Positions 1-9,495 of a stretch of DNA of 64,000 bases are shown here, piece by piece. Position numbers and translations under genes: made by a program. The stretch comes from Bacteroidaceae bacterium (lineage in GTDB: Bacteria > Bacteroidota > Bacteroidia > Bacteroidales > Bacteroidaceae). The first letter of the stretch is position 1. Every line of letters starts with the position of its first letter. The stretch covers positions 1-64,000 of the forward strand of contig JAFUYM010000038.1 in the NCBI GenBank assembly GCA_017470525.1, written 5' to 3'. A model generated the notes under the pieces. That model searched no databases. It was given only the letters and a program-made list of their open reading frames with translations, and was not told where the DNA came from.

Positions 1-3000
1 CTCGTAGCCCTCCTTCTCAATCTTCACCTGCCACAAGCCCTGCGGCACGTCCCAGGCGTACTTGCCCTCTGCGTCGGTCATCTGCGGATTCTCCTGACGG
101 AACTCCTCGGCGTTCCACTTCACCACCTCGTCGTGCAGGTCACCATATTCGTCCTCACCCGTCTGCTTGAAGTAGATGGTCGCCTTGGCATTCTCCACGC
201 GGTTGTCCGCCACGGCTTCATAGACATAGCCAGAGGGGTCAATGATGGCACGGAGTTTAGGAAATTTATTTCTAGGTCTTCCATTTTCCGCATAGAAGCG
301 GGCTTTCCACCACTTCTCCTGCTTCTTCCTGTATTCCTCATCACAATTCAGCAGGCGAAGTTCTCCTGTGTAATAATCAATCTTTTTTGCATAGGTTTCA
401 TTCATAACCCAACATGCGGCTATCTTTGTTAAATTTATGAGGATACCTCCCAATACAGTCGACATGCTCGTACCTCCTGTTGCGGTTGCAATTTTGAGAC
501 CTCCTCCAACAGTTTCTGTCGCCAATACATCGGCTAGAATAAGTGTGTGGAAGTATGGGATCTGTCCAGAGGCAAAGGGATTGACTATGAAATTAAAGAC
601 ATCATTCCTCAAGTGACGGGCATTACTTTCGTCTTCTTTACAGGGATTGGGGATTTCTTTATAAATGGATTCCAACTCATTGATTCTATCATAACCTTCC
701 TTGCAATCACTGAGGACTGCTATCCATGAAAAGACCTCTCCGATAGCACTGATAGTTTTCATGATACTTTGCAATTTTATACCAGTTTTGGTGATGGGTA
801 CAGGGATGGGGGCTTTATGAATGTCCAAACCATTATTTCCAAGTTGGTTTGAGATATCTGCACAAAGTGCCTGAAATTGTTTGTCACTTTGAATACTCTT
901 GAGTTGTTTAATTTGTTTATCTGTCAATAAAGGACTGTTAGGGGTACAATATTTTGCCATAAATTCTGCTTCCTTATTTAATTCCTTTACCCAATTGGCA
1001 TGGAAGATTTTATGAGCCTCTTGGGCAAATTGCTTTGCCTCATTTATCAATGCTGAAATAGTGGCAGACATCACAAGCAACCAACCATTTTCTCGATTGA
1101 CTTTGGTGAATAAATCTTCGTCTTGACCAATTCTGGCTCGTGCTAACAATTCTGCTGCTTCTGCATCGCCTTTCGTCTCCATACGCATGTCGTTCTCGAA
1201 ATCGACAAGCACATAATGTTCCTCATTTGCCAGTTGGTAGATGGTGTGCCCGTCAGTTGTTTGAAATGCCATGTAGCCTTCGTTCAACAATTGTTCAGGA
1301 GTAAGACCATTGGTGTGGGTATAACTTGCCTTCTCCCCTAAATCCAAGTTGTATAAATCCAGCCCTTGCAAGAACCCATCCAGATTGCCGTTGATCTCAG
1401 CATGTAGAGCCTCCATTTCTGCGAAGATTTCGTCAAGTGTTTTGTCCGTCTCAGTTTCTTCACTAAGATTAGACAGGTCTATTTCCATTAACTCTGCCAG
1501 TTCTTGGAACAATTGTTGACGTTTTCCTTGATTGGTCTCCGTGCTCAGTCCTGTCAAGATACGGTCCATCTCTTTTTGTTCACTTTCAAATCCCTCTTTG
1601 ATATAGTCCAACAGGTGGGTGCTGAGGTACAGCAAATCCGCATCAGCCAGTGGTTCTGTCTCATCCAGGAAGTCCACATCCACATTGCACACGGCATCAT
1701 TCTGCAAGTTGACGCTGCACATCCAGTGTCCTGTGGTGCCGTCATACTCTGCCGGAAGATAGCCAACTTCTCCATACACAGTTGTGTATTCAAGAACAAC
1801 ATTTTTCACCAATGTTGGATCCGTTGTGTTGAGGATAATTTCGAAGAGGAACGGGTGGCTCGTGTGGACGTATGCCGAATACCACTGCTCGCTCAGGCTC
1901 ATGGGATTCTCGAAGTCGAAATCGATGCACAGGTTTTCAGCATCGGAGATGACGGAACTATAGTCGTTAGGGTTATTCCATGCACCTATCAACGGTGGGT
2001 ACATCAGCACGTGCAATGGACGAATCATGTTCTGGTCGTAGGTCACATTCACCGTCTCGGTCTTTGCCTCCCGTCCCTGCTTGGTCGTGATGACGGCATA
2101 CACAGGAATGGTTGCCAAGTTAGGACAGTCGGACAGTTCCACGTGCATGTCCCAACTGCCGTCTGCCAGCGACTGCGTTTCGCCCACCAAGATGTCGTTG
2201 CCAGCATACACCCTGACAGGGCTGAGTGCCGGGGCTGTTCCATAAACAGGGAAGGAGAGTTTGTAAATCGCTTCGGGTGCCACAATGGTCATGTACTTCA
2301 CATCGCAGGAAGCAACACCGATGGGTTGTGTCACCGTTCTGCCGTCGATGTCGAACTGCACCTTTGCCGATGCCATCAGTGTGCCTTGGTCGATGGCGGT
2401 GAGGATGAAGCGGGTCGGCTCATCCAGATAGTCCTTCTCCACAGGGATGCTGAGGTGCCCGTCCTCCATCGTGGCACGCACCATCTTGGTGCCCGTCATC
2501 GACGAGCCTTCCACAAACTCTGCCATGCCTATTGGATAATCCACCAGCAGACGCACGTTGCTCACACGCTCCTTGATGTCGTCCTTGAAACCGATTTCGG
2601 CACGCAGCGTCACGTTGCAACTGGTGCTTACCTCCGTCTTGTTCGGCATGAAGAGGGTCTTCGTTTCGTCAGTGTAGTAGAACGGGGTGGCATACAGCGT
2701 CGGAATCAGGTCGTTCGTCACCTCGCTGATGATGCCGCTCTCCACCTTCACCTTGTTGCTCACGTAGTCCTTGTCGGCTTCCATGCCCACGGCGGTGTAG
2801 TCGCTCAGGTAGAGCATCTTGCTCAGCAGCGGGTCGCTGCCCATGGTCACGAGGGTGTAGTCGCCATCCTTCAGTCCCGTGAGGATGAGGCTCGCCTCGG
2901 CGAAGGTCTCCTGCCGGCACAGCAGTCCGTCAGCGTCGTAGAGGGCTGCCGTCACTGCCTGGTTGCCCGTCCGCAGGAACGACACCTCCACGCCGCCCAA

Positions 3001-5202
3001 CTCCTTCAGGGCGAAGGTGACGGAATCAGCCTTCTCTTCCTCCTCATCAGTGAGGGTCACAGTCACCTCCACCGGCATGAAAGCATCCTTCAGGCTCGAT
3101 GCCGTCAGGCGGATGCGGTCACCTGCCTTGGCTCCCTCCAACAGTTGCACCTCGGGGTATGCCACCGCAAGGTGCTCGATTGCCTTGCCCGTTGTCTCGT
3201 TGTAGGCAGCGACGACGACATTGGCGTAGTCGCTGTAGTAAGGCAGCGTGGTGGCTTCCTCATCAGCGGTGGTGGCGGCAGTGTAGGTGAAGTCGTAGTG
3301 GATGGTGGGGCCTGAGAGGGGGGACAGGGTGAGGTCGAAGTTGCCGCCAGTTGTGCTAGCCGAACTAGCCGAACTAGCCGTGCTAGATGGGCTAGAAGGG
3401 CTAGAAAGACTAGCAAGACTAACAAGACTAGAATAACTCACCGCCTCCCGTACTGCCACATATCCGCTGGCGCTGGCACTCAGGGTGAGGTCGCCAGTCA
3501 GGGCGGTCAGTTCATAGCGTCCCAGGGCGTTGGTGGTGGCGGTGAAGACCTTGCCCACGGTGCCGTTCATCATCAGCGAGGCGGTGACGTTTGCCATGGC
3601 GACGGGCTTGCCGTCGAGGTCAGTCACCTTGCCGCTCAGGATGACGGAGTCGGGCTGGCTGAGGGTGAGGACGGTCTGTGCCGTCGCTTCCTTCACCAGC
3701 AGTTCCGTGCGTGGCGGCACACCGTAGCGGGCTGCCAAGTCGGTAGGCAGGGTGATGCCGTAGAGCAGTCGGGTGCCCTCTACCTGTCGGGCAAGGGTGC
3801 TGCCCGTGCCGAGGCGGTTGCCCATGGCATCCATCCAGATGATGGTGGTCTGGTCGGTCACGTCAGTGGGGGTGCCGCCCTCCTCTTCGGCAGGTGTCTG
3901 TACGGTCAGTTGCACGGTGTGTATGGGCTGAACCGTCTTGAAGGTCATCTCCATCGGCTGACCGCCCAGAGTGAGGGTGTCGGTGGAGGCAATCAGCACG
4001 CCCTGCGGACTCAGCAGTTGGGCGGTGTAAGGCTCCTCGTTGGTCTGTGCGTAGAAGATGTAGGAGGGGCGTTCATCGACGATGTACTTGGTCTGTTCGC
4101 CAGTCCGTGCGTTGCAGAGCAGGAGCGACATGCCCTCGTAGCGTCCATCCGTGAAGTTGTCGGGCAGATCGACAGTGATGTCCTCCGCATCACCTTCGGG
4201 GATTGGGAGGATCTTGGAGAACTTGCCCCAATACTCGTCTGCCTTGTAGGCTGCAACAGACTGCTCGGGCACATAGAGGATGCAGCCAGCAGGGAGTTTA
4301 TCGAAATGCTCGCGCGTGTTGTAATCAAGAACAGTTGGTGGAACGGATGCATAAAGCGTGACATTCTCCAATACTGAATACTCCCCCCAGTAAAAACTCC
4401 TGAGTTGTTCTATGTTCGATGGCAGAATCAGTTTCTTCAACGTTGGTACAAAATAAGAAGACAAAGTGTTCTCGAAAGCATAACTATAGTTGTAAGATTG
4501 CAATCCGTAGGTGTGTCGCAAATCTACGGCTTCTATATTCGGGAAGTCAATTTCACAGTTACCACAGTTATAACCGTTTGACATCCATGACAAGGTGCTG
4601 ACATCCCCTATTTCTCCCATCACTGTCACTTTTTTTACGTCAGCCTTGTTCACTCCGCAGCGTTTCAAAATGGTTGCCACCGTGCCACTCATCCCATTGG
4701 CGTGGTAGTACCCGTCATGCCCCCCGTAGGTTTGGAAACCACTGACAGTGAGTTCACCCGTCGCGGCGTTCCAGCCACCAGGAGAGGGGTTGCCAGGCAA
4801 GTCGGGATAATCGGGGTCATATTCTGCATAGAGATAGATGGTGACATCATGGTCGGGCATGATGAATACGAGGTCTTGATAGGTGTCACCATTCTCGTGT
4901 ATCTTTTTCCCTTCACATTCCATGTAGGTGTATTTCCAACCTGTCCATTCGTTGGTAAATGGTACACTTATCATTACACTGTCACCAGCAGCCACATCAT
5001 AGTCATAGCCTTTAGCCTCTTCATTATAATCGGTGTGGATTCTGGAGGACGTATTCCAACTTCCCAATTCGTTGTGTCCATAGACCGAAATAAGATCTAT
5101 ATGGGATCCAACGGTTGAGACGATGGTGAGTTTCTCTGCCTGTGCCGAAACCGCTGAGAGCAACAACAGCAGGACGGCTAAATATCTTTGTATAGTTCTC
5201 AT
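1..5202 (-). CDS. Giant secreted protein with carboxypeptidase-regulatory-like repeats (3' end outside window)
   Basis: The frame is open from the ATG at 5202 to the left edge, giving at least 1,734 residues with no stop. It starts with a signal peptide (MRTIQRYLAVLLLLLSAVSA), so the product is exported. Around residues 280-310 a segment ending in YVPEQSVAAYKADEYW resembles the tail of BspA-like leucine-rich repeat proteins. Near residue 518, SGKVTDLDGKPVAMANV is typical of carboxypeptidase regulatory-like (beta-sandwich) domains. Residues 591-617 are a serine/alanine-rich tract encoded by a 9-bp tandem repeat. Near residue 1655, DPSGYVYEAV and then EGKYAWDVPQGLWQVK (about 1715) resemble repeats of very large surface proteins in several phyla. 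It starts 9 bp after the stop of the upstream gene, so the two form an operon. No enzyme motif was seen; an adhesin or surface scaffold is an inference. The sorting signal, if any, lies outside the window. Confidence 0.85.
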   Translation of the reverse strand, partial: MRTIQRYLAVLLLLLSAVSAQAEKLTIVSTVGSHIDLISVYGHNELGSWNTSSRIHTDYNEEAKGYDYDVAAGDSVMISVPFTNEWTGWKYTYMECEGKKIHENGDTYQDLVFIMPDHDVTIYLYAEYDPDYPDLPGNPSPGGWNAATGELTVSGFQTYGGHDGYYHANGMSGTVATILKRCGVNKADVKKVTVMGEIGDVSTLSWMSNGYNCGNCEIDFPNIEAVDLRHTYGLQSYNYSYAFENTLSSYFVPTLKKLILPSNIEQLRSFYWGEYSVLENVTLYASVPPTVLDYNTREHFDKLPAGCILYVPEQSVAAYKADEYWGKFSKILPIPEGDAEDITVDLPDNFTDGRYEGMSLLLCNARTGEQTKYIVDERPSYIFYAQTNEEPYTAQLLSPQGVLIASTDTLTLGGQPMEMTFKTVQPIHTVQLTVQTPAEEEGGTPTDVTDQTTIIWMDAMGNRLGTGSTLARQVEGTRLLYGITLPTDLAARYGVPPRTELLVKEATAQTVLTLSQPDSVILSGKVTDLDGKPVAMANVTASLMMNGTVGKVFTATTNALGRYELTALTGDLTLSASASGYVAVREAVSYSSLVSLASLSSPSSPSSTASSASSASTTGGNFDLTLSPLSGPTIHYDFTYTAATTADEEATTLPYYSDYANVVVAAYNETTGKAIEHLAVAYPEVQLLEGAKAGDRIRLTASSLKDAFMPVEVTVTLTDEEEEKADSVTFALKELGGVEVSFLRTGNQAVTAALYDADGLLCRQETFAEASLILTGLKDGDYTLVTMGSDPLLSKMLYLSDYTAVGMEADKDYVSNKVKVESGIISEVTNDLIPTLYATPFYYTDETKTLFMPNKTEVSTSCNVTLRAEIGFKDDIKERVSNVRLLVDYPIGMAEFVEGSSMTGTKMVRATMEDGHLSIPVEKDYLDEPTRFILTAIDQGTLMASAKVQFDIDGRTVTQPIGVASCDVKYMTIVAPEAIYKLSFPVYGTAPALSPVRVYAGNDILVGETQSLADGSWDMHVELSDCPNLATIPVYAVITTKQGREAKTETVNVTYDQNMIRPLHVLMYPPLIGAWNNPNDYSSVISDAENLCIDFDFENPMSLSEQWYSAYVHTSHPFLFEIILNTTDPTLVKNVVLEYTTVYGEVGYLPAEYDGTTGHWMCSVNLQNDAVCNVDVDFLDETEPLADADLLYLSTHLLDYIKEGFESEQKEMDRILTGLSTETNQGKRQQLFQELAELMEIDLSNLSEETETDKTLDEIFAEMEALHAEINGNLDGFLQGLDLYNLDLGEKASYTHTNGLTPEQLLNEGYMAFQTTDGHTIYQLANEEHYVLVDFENDMRMETKGDAEAAELLARARIGQDEDLFTKVNRENGWLLVMSATISALINEAKQFAQEAHKIFHANWVKELNKEAEFMAKYCTPNSPLLTDKQIKQLKSIQSDKQFQALCADISNQLGNNGLDIHKAPIPVPITKTGIKLQSIMKTISAIGEVFSWIAVLSDCKEGYDRINELESIYKEIPNPCKEDESNARHLRNDVFNFIVNPFASGQIPYFHTLILADVLATETVGGGLKIATATGGTSMSTVLGGILINLTKIAACWVMNETYAKKIDYYTGELRLLNCDEEYRKKQEKWWKARFYAENGRPRNKFPKLRAIIDPSGYVYEAVADNRVENAKATIYFKQTGEDEYGDLHDEVVKWNAEEFRQENPQMTDAEGKYAWDVPQGLWQVKIEKEGYE
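3353..3433 (-). repeat. 9-bp tandem repeat in coding sequence (nine units)
   Basis: Nine consecutive 9-bp units of the form (g/a)nnctagnn can be read on the plus strand (gtgctagcc, gaactagcc, gaactagcc, gtgctagat, gggctagaa and so on). On the coding minus strand they give a Ser/Ala/Leu/Pro-rich stretch with a three-residue period. Because the unit is a multiple of three, gain or loss of copies would keep the frame. Confidence 0.85.
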
Positions 5203-5211
5203 AGTATGTCG

Positions 5212-7611
5212 TTATTTGATGATGATTTTCTTTCCGTTCTTGATGTAGATGCCAGGACGTGGGGTGCCCGTGACGAGACGACCTGCAAGGTCGTAGGTCT
5301 GTCCGCTGTGTTGCGACGGTGTCGCAACAGAGGAGATGCCGGTGGCTTCGTTGCCGTAGGAGAGGGCGAAGCGGGTGGTGATTTCCCCTGCCTGGGTGGT
5401 GAAGGTGTAGGGTTCGGTGGCAGGTTGGGTGGTGCCTGTCTCGTAGTCGATGAGCATCACCTTGCCGTCCAAGTCGGGATAGACAGTCTTGAAGTTGGCT
5501 TGGAGGGTGTAAGTGCCCGCTGTGGGGAACTTGGCTCCGACGCTCACTTCATCGCCTTCGACGAAGGGTTGTTCGCTGATGGCGTAGTGGGTCTTGTCCG
5601 TGCCTATTATATATAATAATGTGGAATTGCCGGTGAGGTCGGGGAACTTGGTGGCGTCGCAAGCAACTTCGTAGGTAGCCGCCGCATCGGGGTTGCCCAC
5701 CAGACGGGTGCGGTCGAGTTGGATGCCGTCGGCATTCTGCAAGACGAGGTTGATGACACGTCGGTTCTCCATCGTGCCCACAGGCGGACGGGGTGCGGCT
5801 GCACGGCGGCGACCGATCTGACGGGGTGCGGAGGAGGACTCACGGGAAAGGTCTGGCTCGCCCATCAGTTCGCCCATGAAGTCCTCATACTCATTGACGG
5901 TGGCAAAACGTCCGTATTCAGGGAAGTTCAGTGCATCGTGACCCAAAGGCCGCTGTACGAAGAAGCCTTGGAAAGGCGAAAGGATGTAGTCGTCATCGAT
6001 TGGGCTGAAGGTCTTGTAACCCATCTTGTAGTTCCCTTGACTGTAGCCCGATTCCCAAGTTTTTTCCCATACCACGAAAGGCATGGAGGGTTCGAAGTAT
6101 TTGGTGCTGTAGAAGCAGGGGTAGGGGTTGCCGATGAAGTTCCAAGAACGGTTGCTCTCAGCCGAGGCAATGTATTGCTGCAAGGGAATCGTGACATCTT
6201 CGGTGGTGAAGAGCCGGTTCTTGTTGGCATTGTTGATGGCAGGGAACTCGATGGCAGCCGAGCGGTCCACGTAATTGTTCCATCCGCAAGAGAAGATGAA
6301 GCCCTCGCCTGCATGTAGAATGTCATCGGTGGTCTGCTTCACCCACACATCGTTGAATTGGGCATTGGCTCGCATCTGCCCGGAGTGCTTGTAAATCACC
6401 CACTGGAGGTTGTTGCCTCCTTCGGTCACACGCACGTCGCTCAATCGGCAGTCGAAAGGAAGGGAGGTGAATATCCATTCAGGGCTCGAACCATACTGCG
6501 AGTAGGAATCCTCGTCAAATCGCAAGGTGGTCTTCACTTGGTCGGCACGCATGGAGGTCTCGGTGTAGAATGATGGATGGGACTGGTCGATGACGTTGGC
6601 ATGGACCGTACCTGCGGTCTGAACGCGGATGTTGTTCTCCCATGCGTCTTGCTCCAAGTTGAAGGTGCCGTAGGAATGGGTGCCGTCATAGAAGGAAGCA
6701 TGACCTGCATAATAGACCTTCTGCTCGTTGTCGATACTGACGGCGATGGTGAGGTCGGGCTTGTTGGTGAAGGGTGCGTTGAGAAGCGAATAGTCGGCGC
6801 CCACACGGATGCTGGTGGGCTGTGGCTGCTCAAATGCCTGGAGAGAGGGGAAATGGTTCCACCCAGGGATGAGTTCGTATTGGGTGAAAGCGGGATAGTT
6901 CAACTGGTGGTCACGCATCTTCAGCGTGAGATAGGGCATCTGGTCGTAGGGCCATTCGTTATCTCGAATGGTAAAGTTTCGGTCGGTATTGTAGCCATAG
7001 AGACCGTAGGCATCCGATGTCCACTTGACGGAAAGGTTAGGACTCTCATCTTCATAATGCACCTCGCCCATGATGATTTTCTCGATGGCGAGCCGCTTGT
7101 TGTCGATGTCGGTGTTGTCATAGACATACCAGTTAGCCGTGCCGCTGGCTCCGTAGGATTCGCCATCGATGCCACCGCCACCGTTTTGTCCCCACTTAAA
7201 CCCCTCATAGAGGTCGTTGATGTTGTTATACCACTGAAGATTCTTAGGACTAATCACGTGGTAAGTGGGTGTGGGACCGATAGCGGGTGGCACAAGACCG
7301 AGACAGGTGATCTCCTTGAGGTTGGCACAGAAAGTGAAAGCCCCTTTGGCACTCACCAATGTGGTGGGAAGGGTCACCTTTTTCAGGTTGGTACAGCCAA
7401 AGAAGGCATCTGGTGCGAGGACTTCCACTCCTTCGGGAATGGTGACTTCGACCAAGTCTTCACGGTTTTCGAACGCATACTGTGGGATAATTTTCGTCCC
7501 AACAGGTAACTGCTCCGGTGTGATGTCCTGATAGTTGACTTTCTGTGCCCAAGCAGAGGAAGCCCAACTAATCAATAGCAGGAACAGAATGGGGGGGGTA
7601 GTTCTCTTCAT
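5212..7611 (-). CDS. Secreted BspA-like leucine-rich repeat protein with T9SS-like C-terminal tail
   Basis: 799 residues. The N-terminus MKRTTPPILFLLLISWASSA is a signal peptide. Residues of about 40-107 hold LRR_5/BspA-type repeats (PQYAFENREDLVEVTIPEGV, then DAFFGCTNLKKVTLP). The middle is beta-rich, with many Trp, Tyr and Asn residues and no recognised catalytic motif. The C-terminus (YDLAGRLVTGTPRPGIYIKN followed by GKKIIIK) resembles the short C-terminal sorting regions of Bacteroidales proteins exported by the type IX secretion system. The gene is the first of an operon with the giant protein downstream. A role as a surface or secreted adhesin is inferred from the LRR family only. Confidence 0.85.
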   Translation of the reverse strand: MKRTTPPILFLLLISWASSAWAQKVNYQDITPEQLPVGTKIIPQYAFENREDLVEVTIPEGVEVLAPDAFFGCTNLKKVTLPTTLVSAKGAFTFCANLKEITCLGLVPPAIGPTPTYHVISPKNLQWYNNINDLYEGFKWGQNGGGGIDGESYGASGTANWYVYDNTDIDNKRLAIEKIIMGEVHYEDESPNLSVKWTSDAYGLYGYNTDRNFTIRDNEWPYDQMPYLTLKMRDHQLNYPAFTQYELIPGWNHFPSLQAFEQPQPTSIRVGADYSLLNAPFTNKPDLTIAVSIDNEQKVYYAGHASFYDGTHSYGTFNLEQDAWENNIRVQTAGTVHANVIDQSHPSFYTETSMRADQVKTTLRFDEDSYSQYGSSPEWIFTSLPFDCRLSDVRVTEGGNNLQWVIYKHSGQMRANAQFNDVWVKQTTDDILHAGEGFIFSCGWNNYVDRSAAIEFPAINNANKNRLFTTEDVTIPLQQYIASAESNRSWNFIGNPYPCFYSTKYFEPSMPFVVWEKTWESGYSQGNYKMGYKTFSPIDDDYILSPFQGFFVQRPLGHDALNFPEYGRFATVNEYEDFMGELMGEPDLSRESSSAPRQIGRRRAAAPRPPVGTMENRRVINLVLQNADGIQLDRTRLVGNPDAAATYEVACDATKFPDLTGNSTLLYIIGTDKTHYAISEQPFVEGDEVSVGAKFPTAGTYTLQANFKTVYPDLDGKVMLIDYETGTTQPATEPYTFTTQAGEITTRFALSYGNEATGISSVATPSQHSGQTYDLAGRLVTGTPRPGIYIKNGKKIIIK

Positions 7612-7653
7612 AAGCGATTGTTGAATGAATTAGTTTTTCTATTTTTGTCGCCA

Positions 7654-7661
7654 CAAAGTTA
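7654..7661 (-). promoter_or_regulatory. Putative -7 element TAACTTTG for the LRR/giant-protein operon
   Basis: On the minus strand this reads TAACTTTG, a match to the Bacteroidota TAnnTTTG -7 element, about 43 bp before the start codon at 7611. No good -33 TTTG is seen at the usual 19-21 bp. Confidence 0.45.
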
Positions 7662-7790
7662 AAACTATTTTCTTTATAAGACTTCAATTATTTGATAAAA
7701 AAATGCACTTTTTGATGAACTACCCGTTTTTTGAGGACGAATTTGGCATGATGTTACATTTTTGAAAGTGGAAGTCGTTGGGGTGGGGAC

Positions 7791-7827
7791 AAAAAAATGT
7801 ATCAGAAATCTCGCGACTTCCGATACA
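7791..7827 (-). terminator. Probable intrinsic terminator of the tRNA operon
   Basis: An imperfect hairpin with TGTATC/GATACA outer arms (7798-7803 and 7822-7827) is followed on the minus strand by seven T residues (7797-7791). It lies 35 bp after the last tRNA. The 7612-7861 spacer shows nothing else beyond this hairpin and the -7 element. Confidence 0.6.
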
Positions 7828-7861
7828 CGAATGCTATGAAAAAACGAATGTCTAAATGATG

Positions 7862-7934
7862 AGCGGAAAACGAGACTCGAACTCGCGACCCCAACCTTGG
7901 CAAGGTTGTGCTCTACCAACTGAGCTATTTCCGC
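7862..7934 (-). tRNA. tRNA-Gly (anticodon GCC)
   Basis: Minus-strand cloverleaf: acceptor arm GCGGAAA/TTTCCGC, D-arm tagctcagttggtagagc, anticodon loop CTTGCCAAG with GCC, T-loop gttcgagtc. The discriminator is T and no CCA is encoded. It is identical in sequence to the other two Gly tRNAs at 8008-8080 and 8348-8420. Confidence 0.97.
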
Positions 7935-8007
7935 ACACGTGATTCCCATTTTCGCAAACAAGAATCACAAAAAATCCCTTAATTTATTATGAACCATTAT
8001 TTTTTGG

Positions 8008-8080
8008 AGCGGAAAACGAGACTCGAACTCGCGACCCCAACCTTGGCAAGGTTGTGCTCTACCAACTGAGCTATTTCCGC
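8008..8080 (-). tRNA. tRNA-Gly (anticodon GCC)
   Basis: Second identical copy of the 73-nt tRNA-Gly, same minus-strand orientation. CCA is not encoded. Confidence 0.97.
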
Positions 8081-8147
8081 AGGGACTTTCTTGTTTGTAG
8101 GAAAAACTCTCTCCTGAGTGTTCCCTTTGATGTGACAGTTTCTTGAG

Positions 8148-8229
8148 TGAAGAGGAGGAGACTCGAACTCCCACGGGCTGAGCCCACTACCCCCTCAAAG
8201 TAGCGCGTCTACCATTCCGCCACCTCTCC
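8148..8229 (-). tRNA. tRNA-Leu (anticodon GAG)
   Basis: 82-nt class II tRNA on the minus strand. Acceptor GGAGAGG pairs with CCTCTTC (one G-U pair). The anticodon arm CTACT-TTGAGGG-GGTAG gives anticodon GAG. The long variable arm contains TGGGCTCAGCCCG, and the T-arm is GGGAG-TTCGAGT-CTCCT. Confidence 0.95.
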
Positions 8230-8237
8230 ATTCTGTT

Positions 8238-8321
8238 TGGTGCCCACGACAAGAATCGAACTTGCACGTCTCTCAACACTCGCACCTGAAACGAGCGCGT
8301 CTACCATTCCGCCACGTGGGC
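8238..8321 (-). tRNA. tRNA-Leu (anticodon CAG)
   Basis: Class II tRNA on the minus strand. Acceptor GCCCACG pairs perfectly with CGTGGGC. The anticodon arm CTCGT-TTCAGGT-GCGAG gives anticodon CAG. The discriminator A at 8241 is followed by CCA in the DNA (8240-8238), unlike the other tRNAs here. Confidence 0.95.
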
Positions 8322-8347
8322 ATTCCCTTGTTGTTCAAAAAAAGGGG

Positions 8348-8420
8348 AGCGGAAAACGAGACTCGAACTCGCGACCCCAACCTTGGCAAGGTTGTGCTCT
8401 ACCAACTGAGCTATTTCCGC
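8348..8420 (-). tRNA. tRNA-Gly (anticodon GCC)
   Basis: First tRNA of the minus-strand operon in transcription order and identical to the other two Gly copies. The order is Gly, Leu(CAG), Leu(GAG), Gly, Gly. Confidence 0.97.
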
Positions 8421-8486
8421 ATCTTTGTTTGTCAACTATCGCTTTGCTTTCGGGCTGGAAGGCGTCTCCCTTCCCGATTGCGAGTG

Positions 8487-8517
8487 CAAAGGTAGCACAT
8501 TTTCTCGAACTGACAAA
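8487..8517 (-). promoter_or_regulatory. Promoter of the tRNA operon
   Basis: Minus strand: TTTG (8517-8514), 19-bp spacer, TACCTTTG (8494-8487). This matches the Bacteroidota primary sigma consensus in both elements and spacing, about 67 bp upstream of the first tRNA. Confidence 0.75.
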
Positions 8518-8616
8518 ACATTTCAGAAAAAAAATGACTTGTAAAAAGCATTTTCTTTTCGTTGCTTCTCCTTACACATTATTTATATATAGGGAGAGTG
8601 GGGCTGGTGTCTGTGT

Positions 8617-9117
8617 TCAGCGGATTCTGTCGAGTGAGCGAACCAGTGCCTCGTCTTTGCGGATGCCCTGAATGGCAAGGCAATTGAGGATGATGCTCAG
8701 CACGGGGAACACTGAAATGAACTTGAGGTGGAAGGTGGGCAGGAGGTTTTCTGTACCATCTCCGCACAGTGACTCAAGTTTCACCTGATAGACATAGACG
8801 AAAAAGGCATAGGCTGCCACATAGCCCACCAGCAGGATGGTGCTGATGATGGTGAGTCTCAGTTGGCGCATGCGCTTTCTGAATAGCAGGATGCTCAAGG
8901 CTGAGAGAAACATCACGAGAAGAAGGAGAATACCTAAACACCAGGGACCGCTGGTGGAATCCATGGCTTTGAATGCTCCTTCTGCCCCGAAGGTGAAGTT
9001 GCTGAAATGCGCCACGACGGTTTCAGCCACAGTCCATTCCCCGATGGTGGAAATCAGCCCGACAAAGGAGAATATGAGCACCAGTGCCAGATAGACGGTT
9101 TGTAATCGCTGAATCAT
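8617..9117 (-). CDS. DUF4293 family membrane protein
   Basis: 166 residues, beginning MIQRLQTVYLALVLIFSFVG. Four hydrophobic segments are visible (about residues 7-25, 58-78, 86-110 and 130-150), consistent with an integral inner-membrane protein. The tail IRKDEALVRSLDRIR is characteristic of DUF4293, a Bacteroidota family without a known activity. The ATG lies 2 bp after the rpoZ stop, so it is the last gene of a bamD-rpoZ-DUF4293 operon. This gene order supports the assignment but gives no function. Confidence 0.9.
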   Translation of the reverse strand: MIQRLQTVYLALVLIFSFVGLISTIGEWTVAETVVAHFSNFTFGAEGAFKAMDSTSGPWCLGILLLLVMFLSALSILLFRKRMRQLRLTIISTILLVGYVAAYAFFVYVYQVKLESLCGDGTENLLPTFHLKFISVFPVLSIILNCLAIQGIRKDEALVRSLDRIR

Positions 9118-9119
9118 GA

Positions 9120-9455
9120 TTAGAGTTTTCTGTCGGCTTCCTTCGAGGGATTGCGGTAGTAAACCTTGTCCTCGAGGAACTCTTGTGTAGCGATGAGGGT
9201 TGGTTTGGGAAGGCGTTCGTAGTAACGGGAAATCTGAATCTGCTCTTCGTTCTCGAACACTTCTTCCAGAGTGTCGCTGTGTGCGCCAAACTCCACCAGT
9301 TTCTTGCTCAGTTCTTCTTTCATCTCGGCGGCAATCTGGTTGGCGCGCTTGGAGATGATGGCTACGCTTTCATACACATTGTTGGTGTCACGGCTTAAAT
9401 CCATGAGGTTGCGTGTCACGGTGGTGGTTGGTGCATTTGTTTTTTTGAAATCCAT
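9120..9455 (-). CDS. rpoZ: DNA-directed RNA polymerase omega subunit (Bacteroidota type)
   Basis: 111 residues. The core (NNVYESVAIISKRANQIAAE followed by MKEELSKKLVEF) is the omega signature: an Arg-Ala-Asn-Gln-Ile helix that clamps the beta' C-terminus. The C-terminal half, with SRYYERLPKPTLIATQEFLE, is the extension usual in Bacteroidota omega proteins. Omega helps assemble and stabilise RNA polymerase. It sits 40 bp downstream of bamD and 2 bp upstream of DUF4293. Confidence 0.9.
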   Translation of the reverse strand: MDFKKTNAPTTTVTRNLMDLSRDTNNVYESVAIISKRANQIAAEMKEELSKKLVEFGAHSDTLEEVFENEEQIQISRYYERLPKPTLIATQEFLEDKVYYRNPSKEADRKL

Positions 9456-9495
9456 AGTTGTTTATCTTTTTCTTGATGTTTGTTCAATAAAGTTT

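Noticed and set aside
1504..3315. Long plus-strand open frame (603 codons)
   Set aside because: It lies wholly antisense to the giant secreted protein, which has a signal peptide and recognisable domains. The plus-strand translation is His/Val-rich with no domain or ribosome binding site.
6577..7509. Plus-strand frame of 310 codons opposite the LRR protein
   Set aside because: It is a mirror of the coding minus strand, without a signal, motif or promoter.
7862..8420. Direct repeats of about 73 bp suggesting a CRISPR-like array
   Set aside because: The repeats are three identical tRNA-Gly genes with full cloverleaf features.
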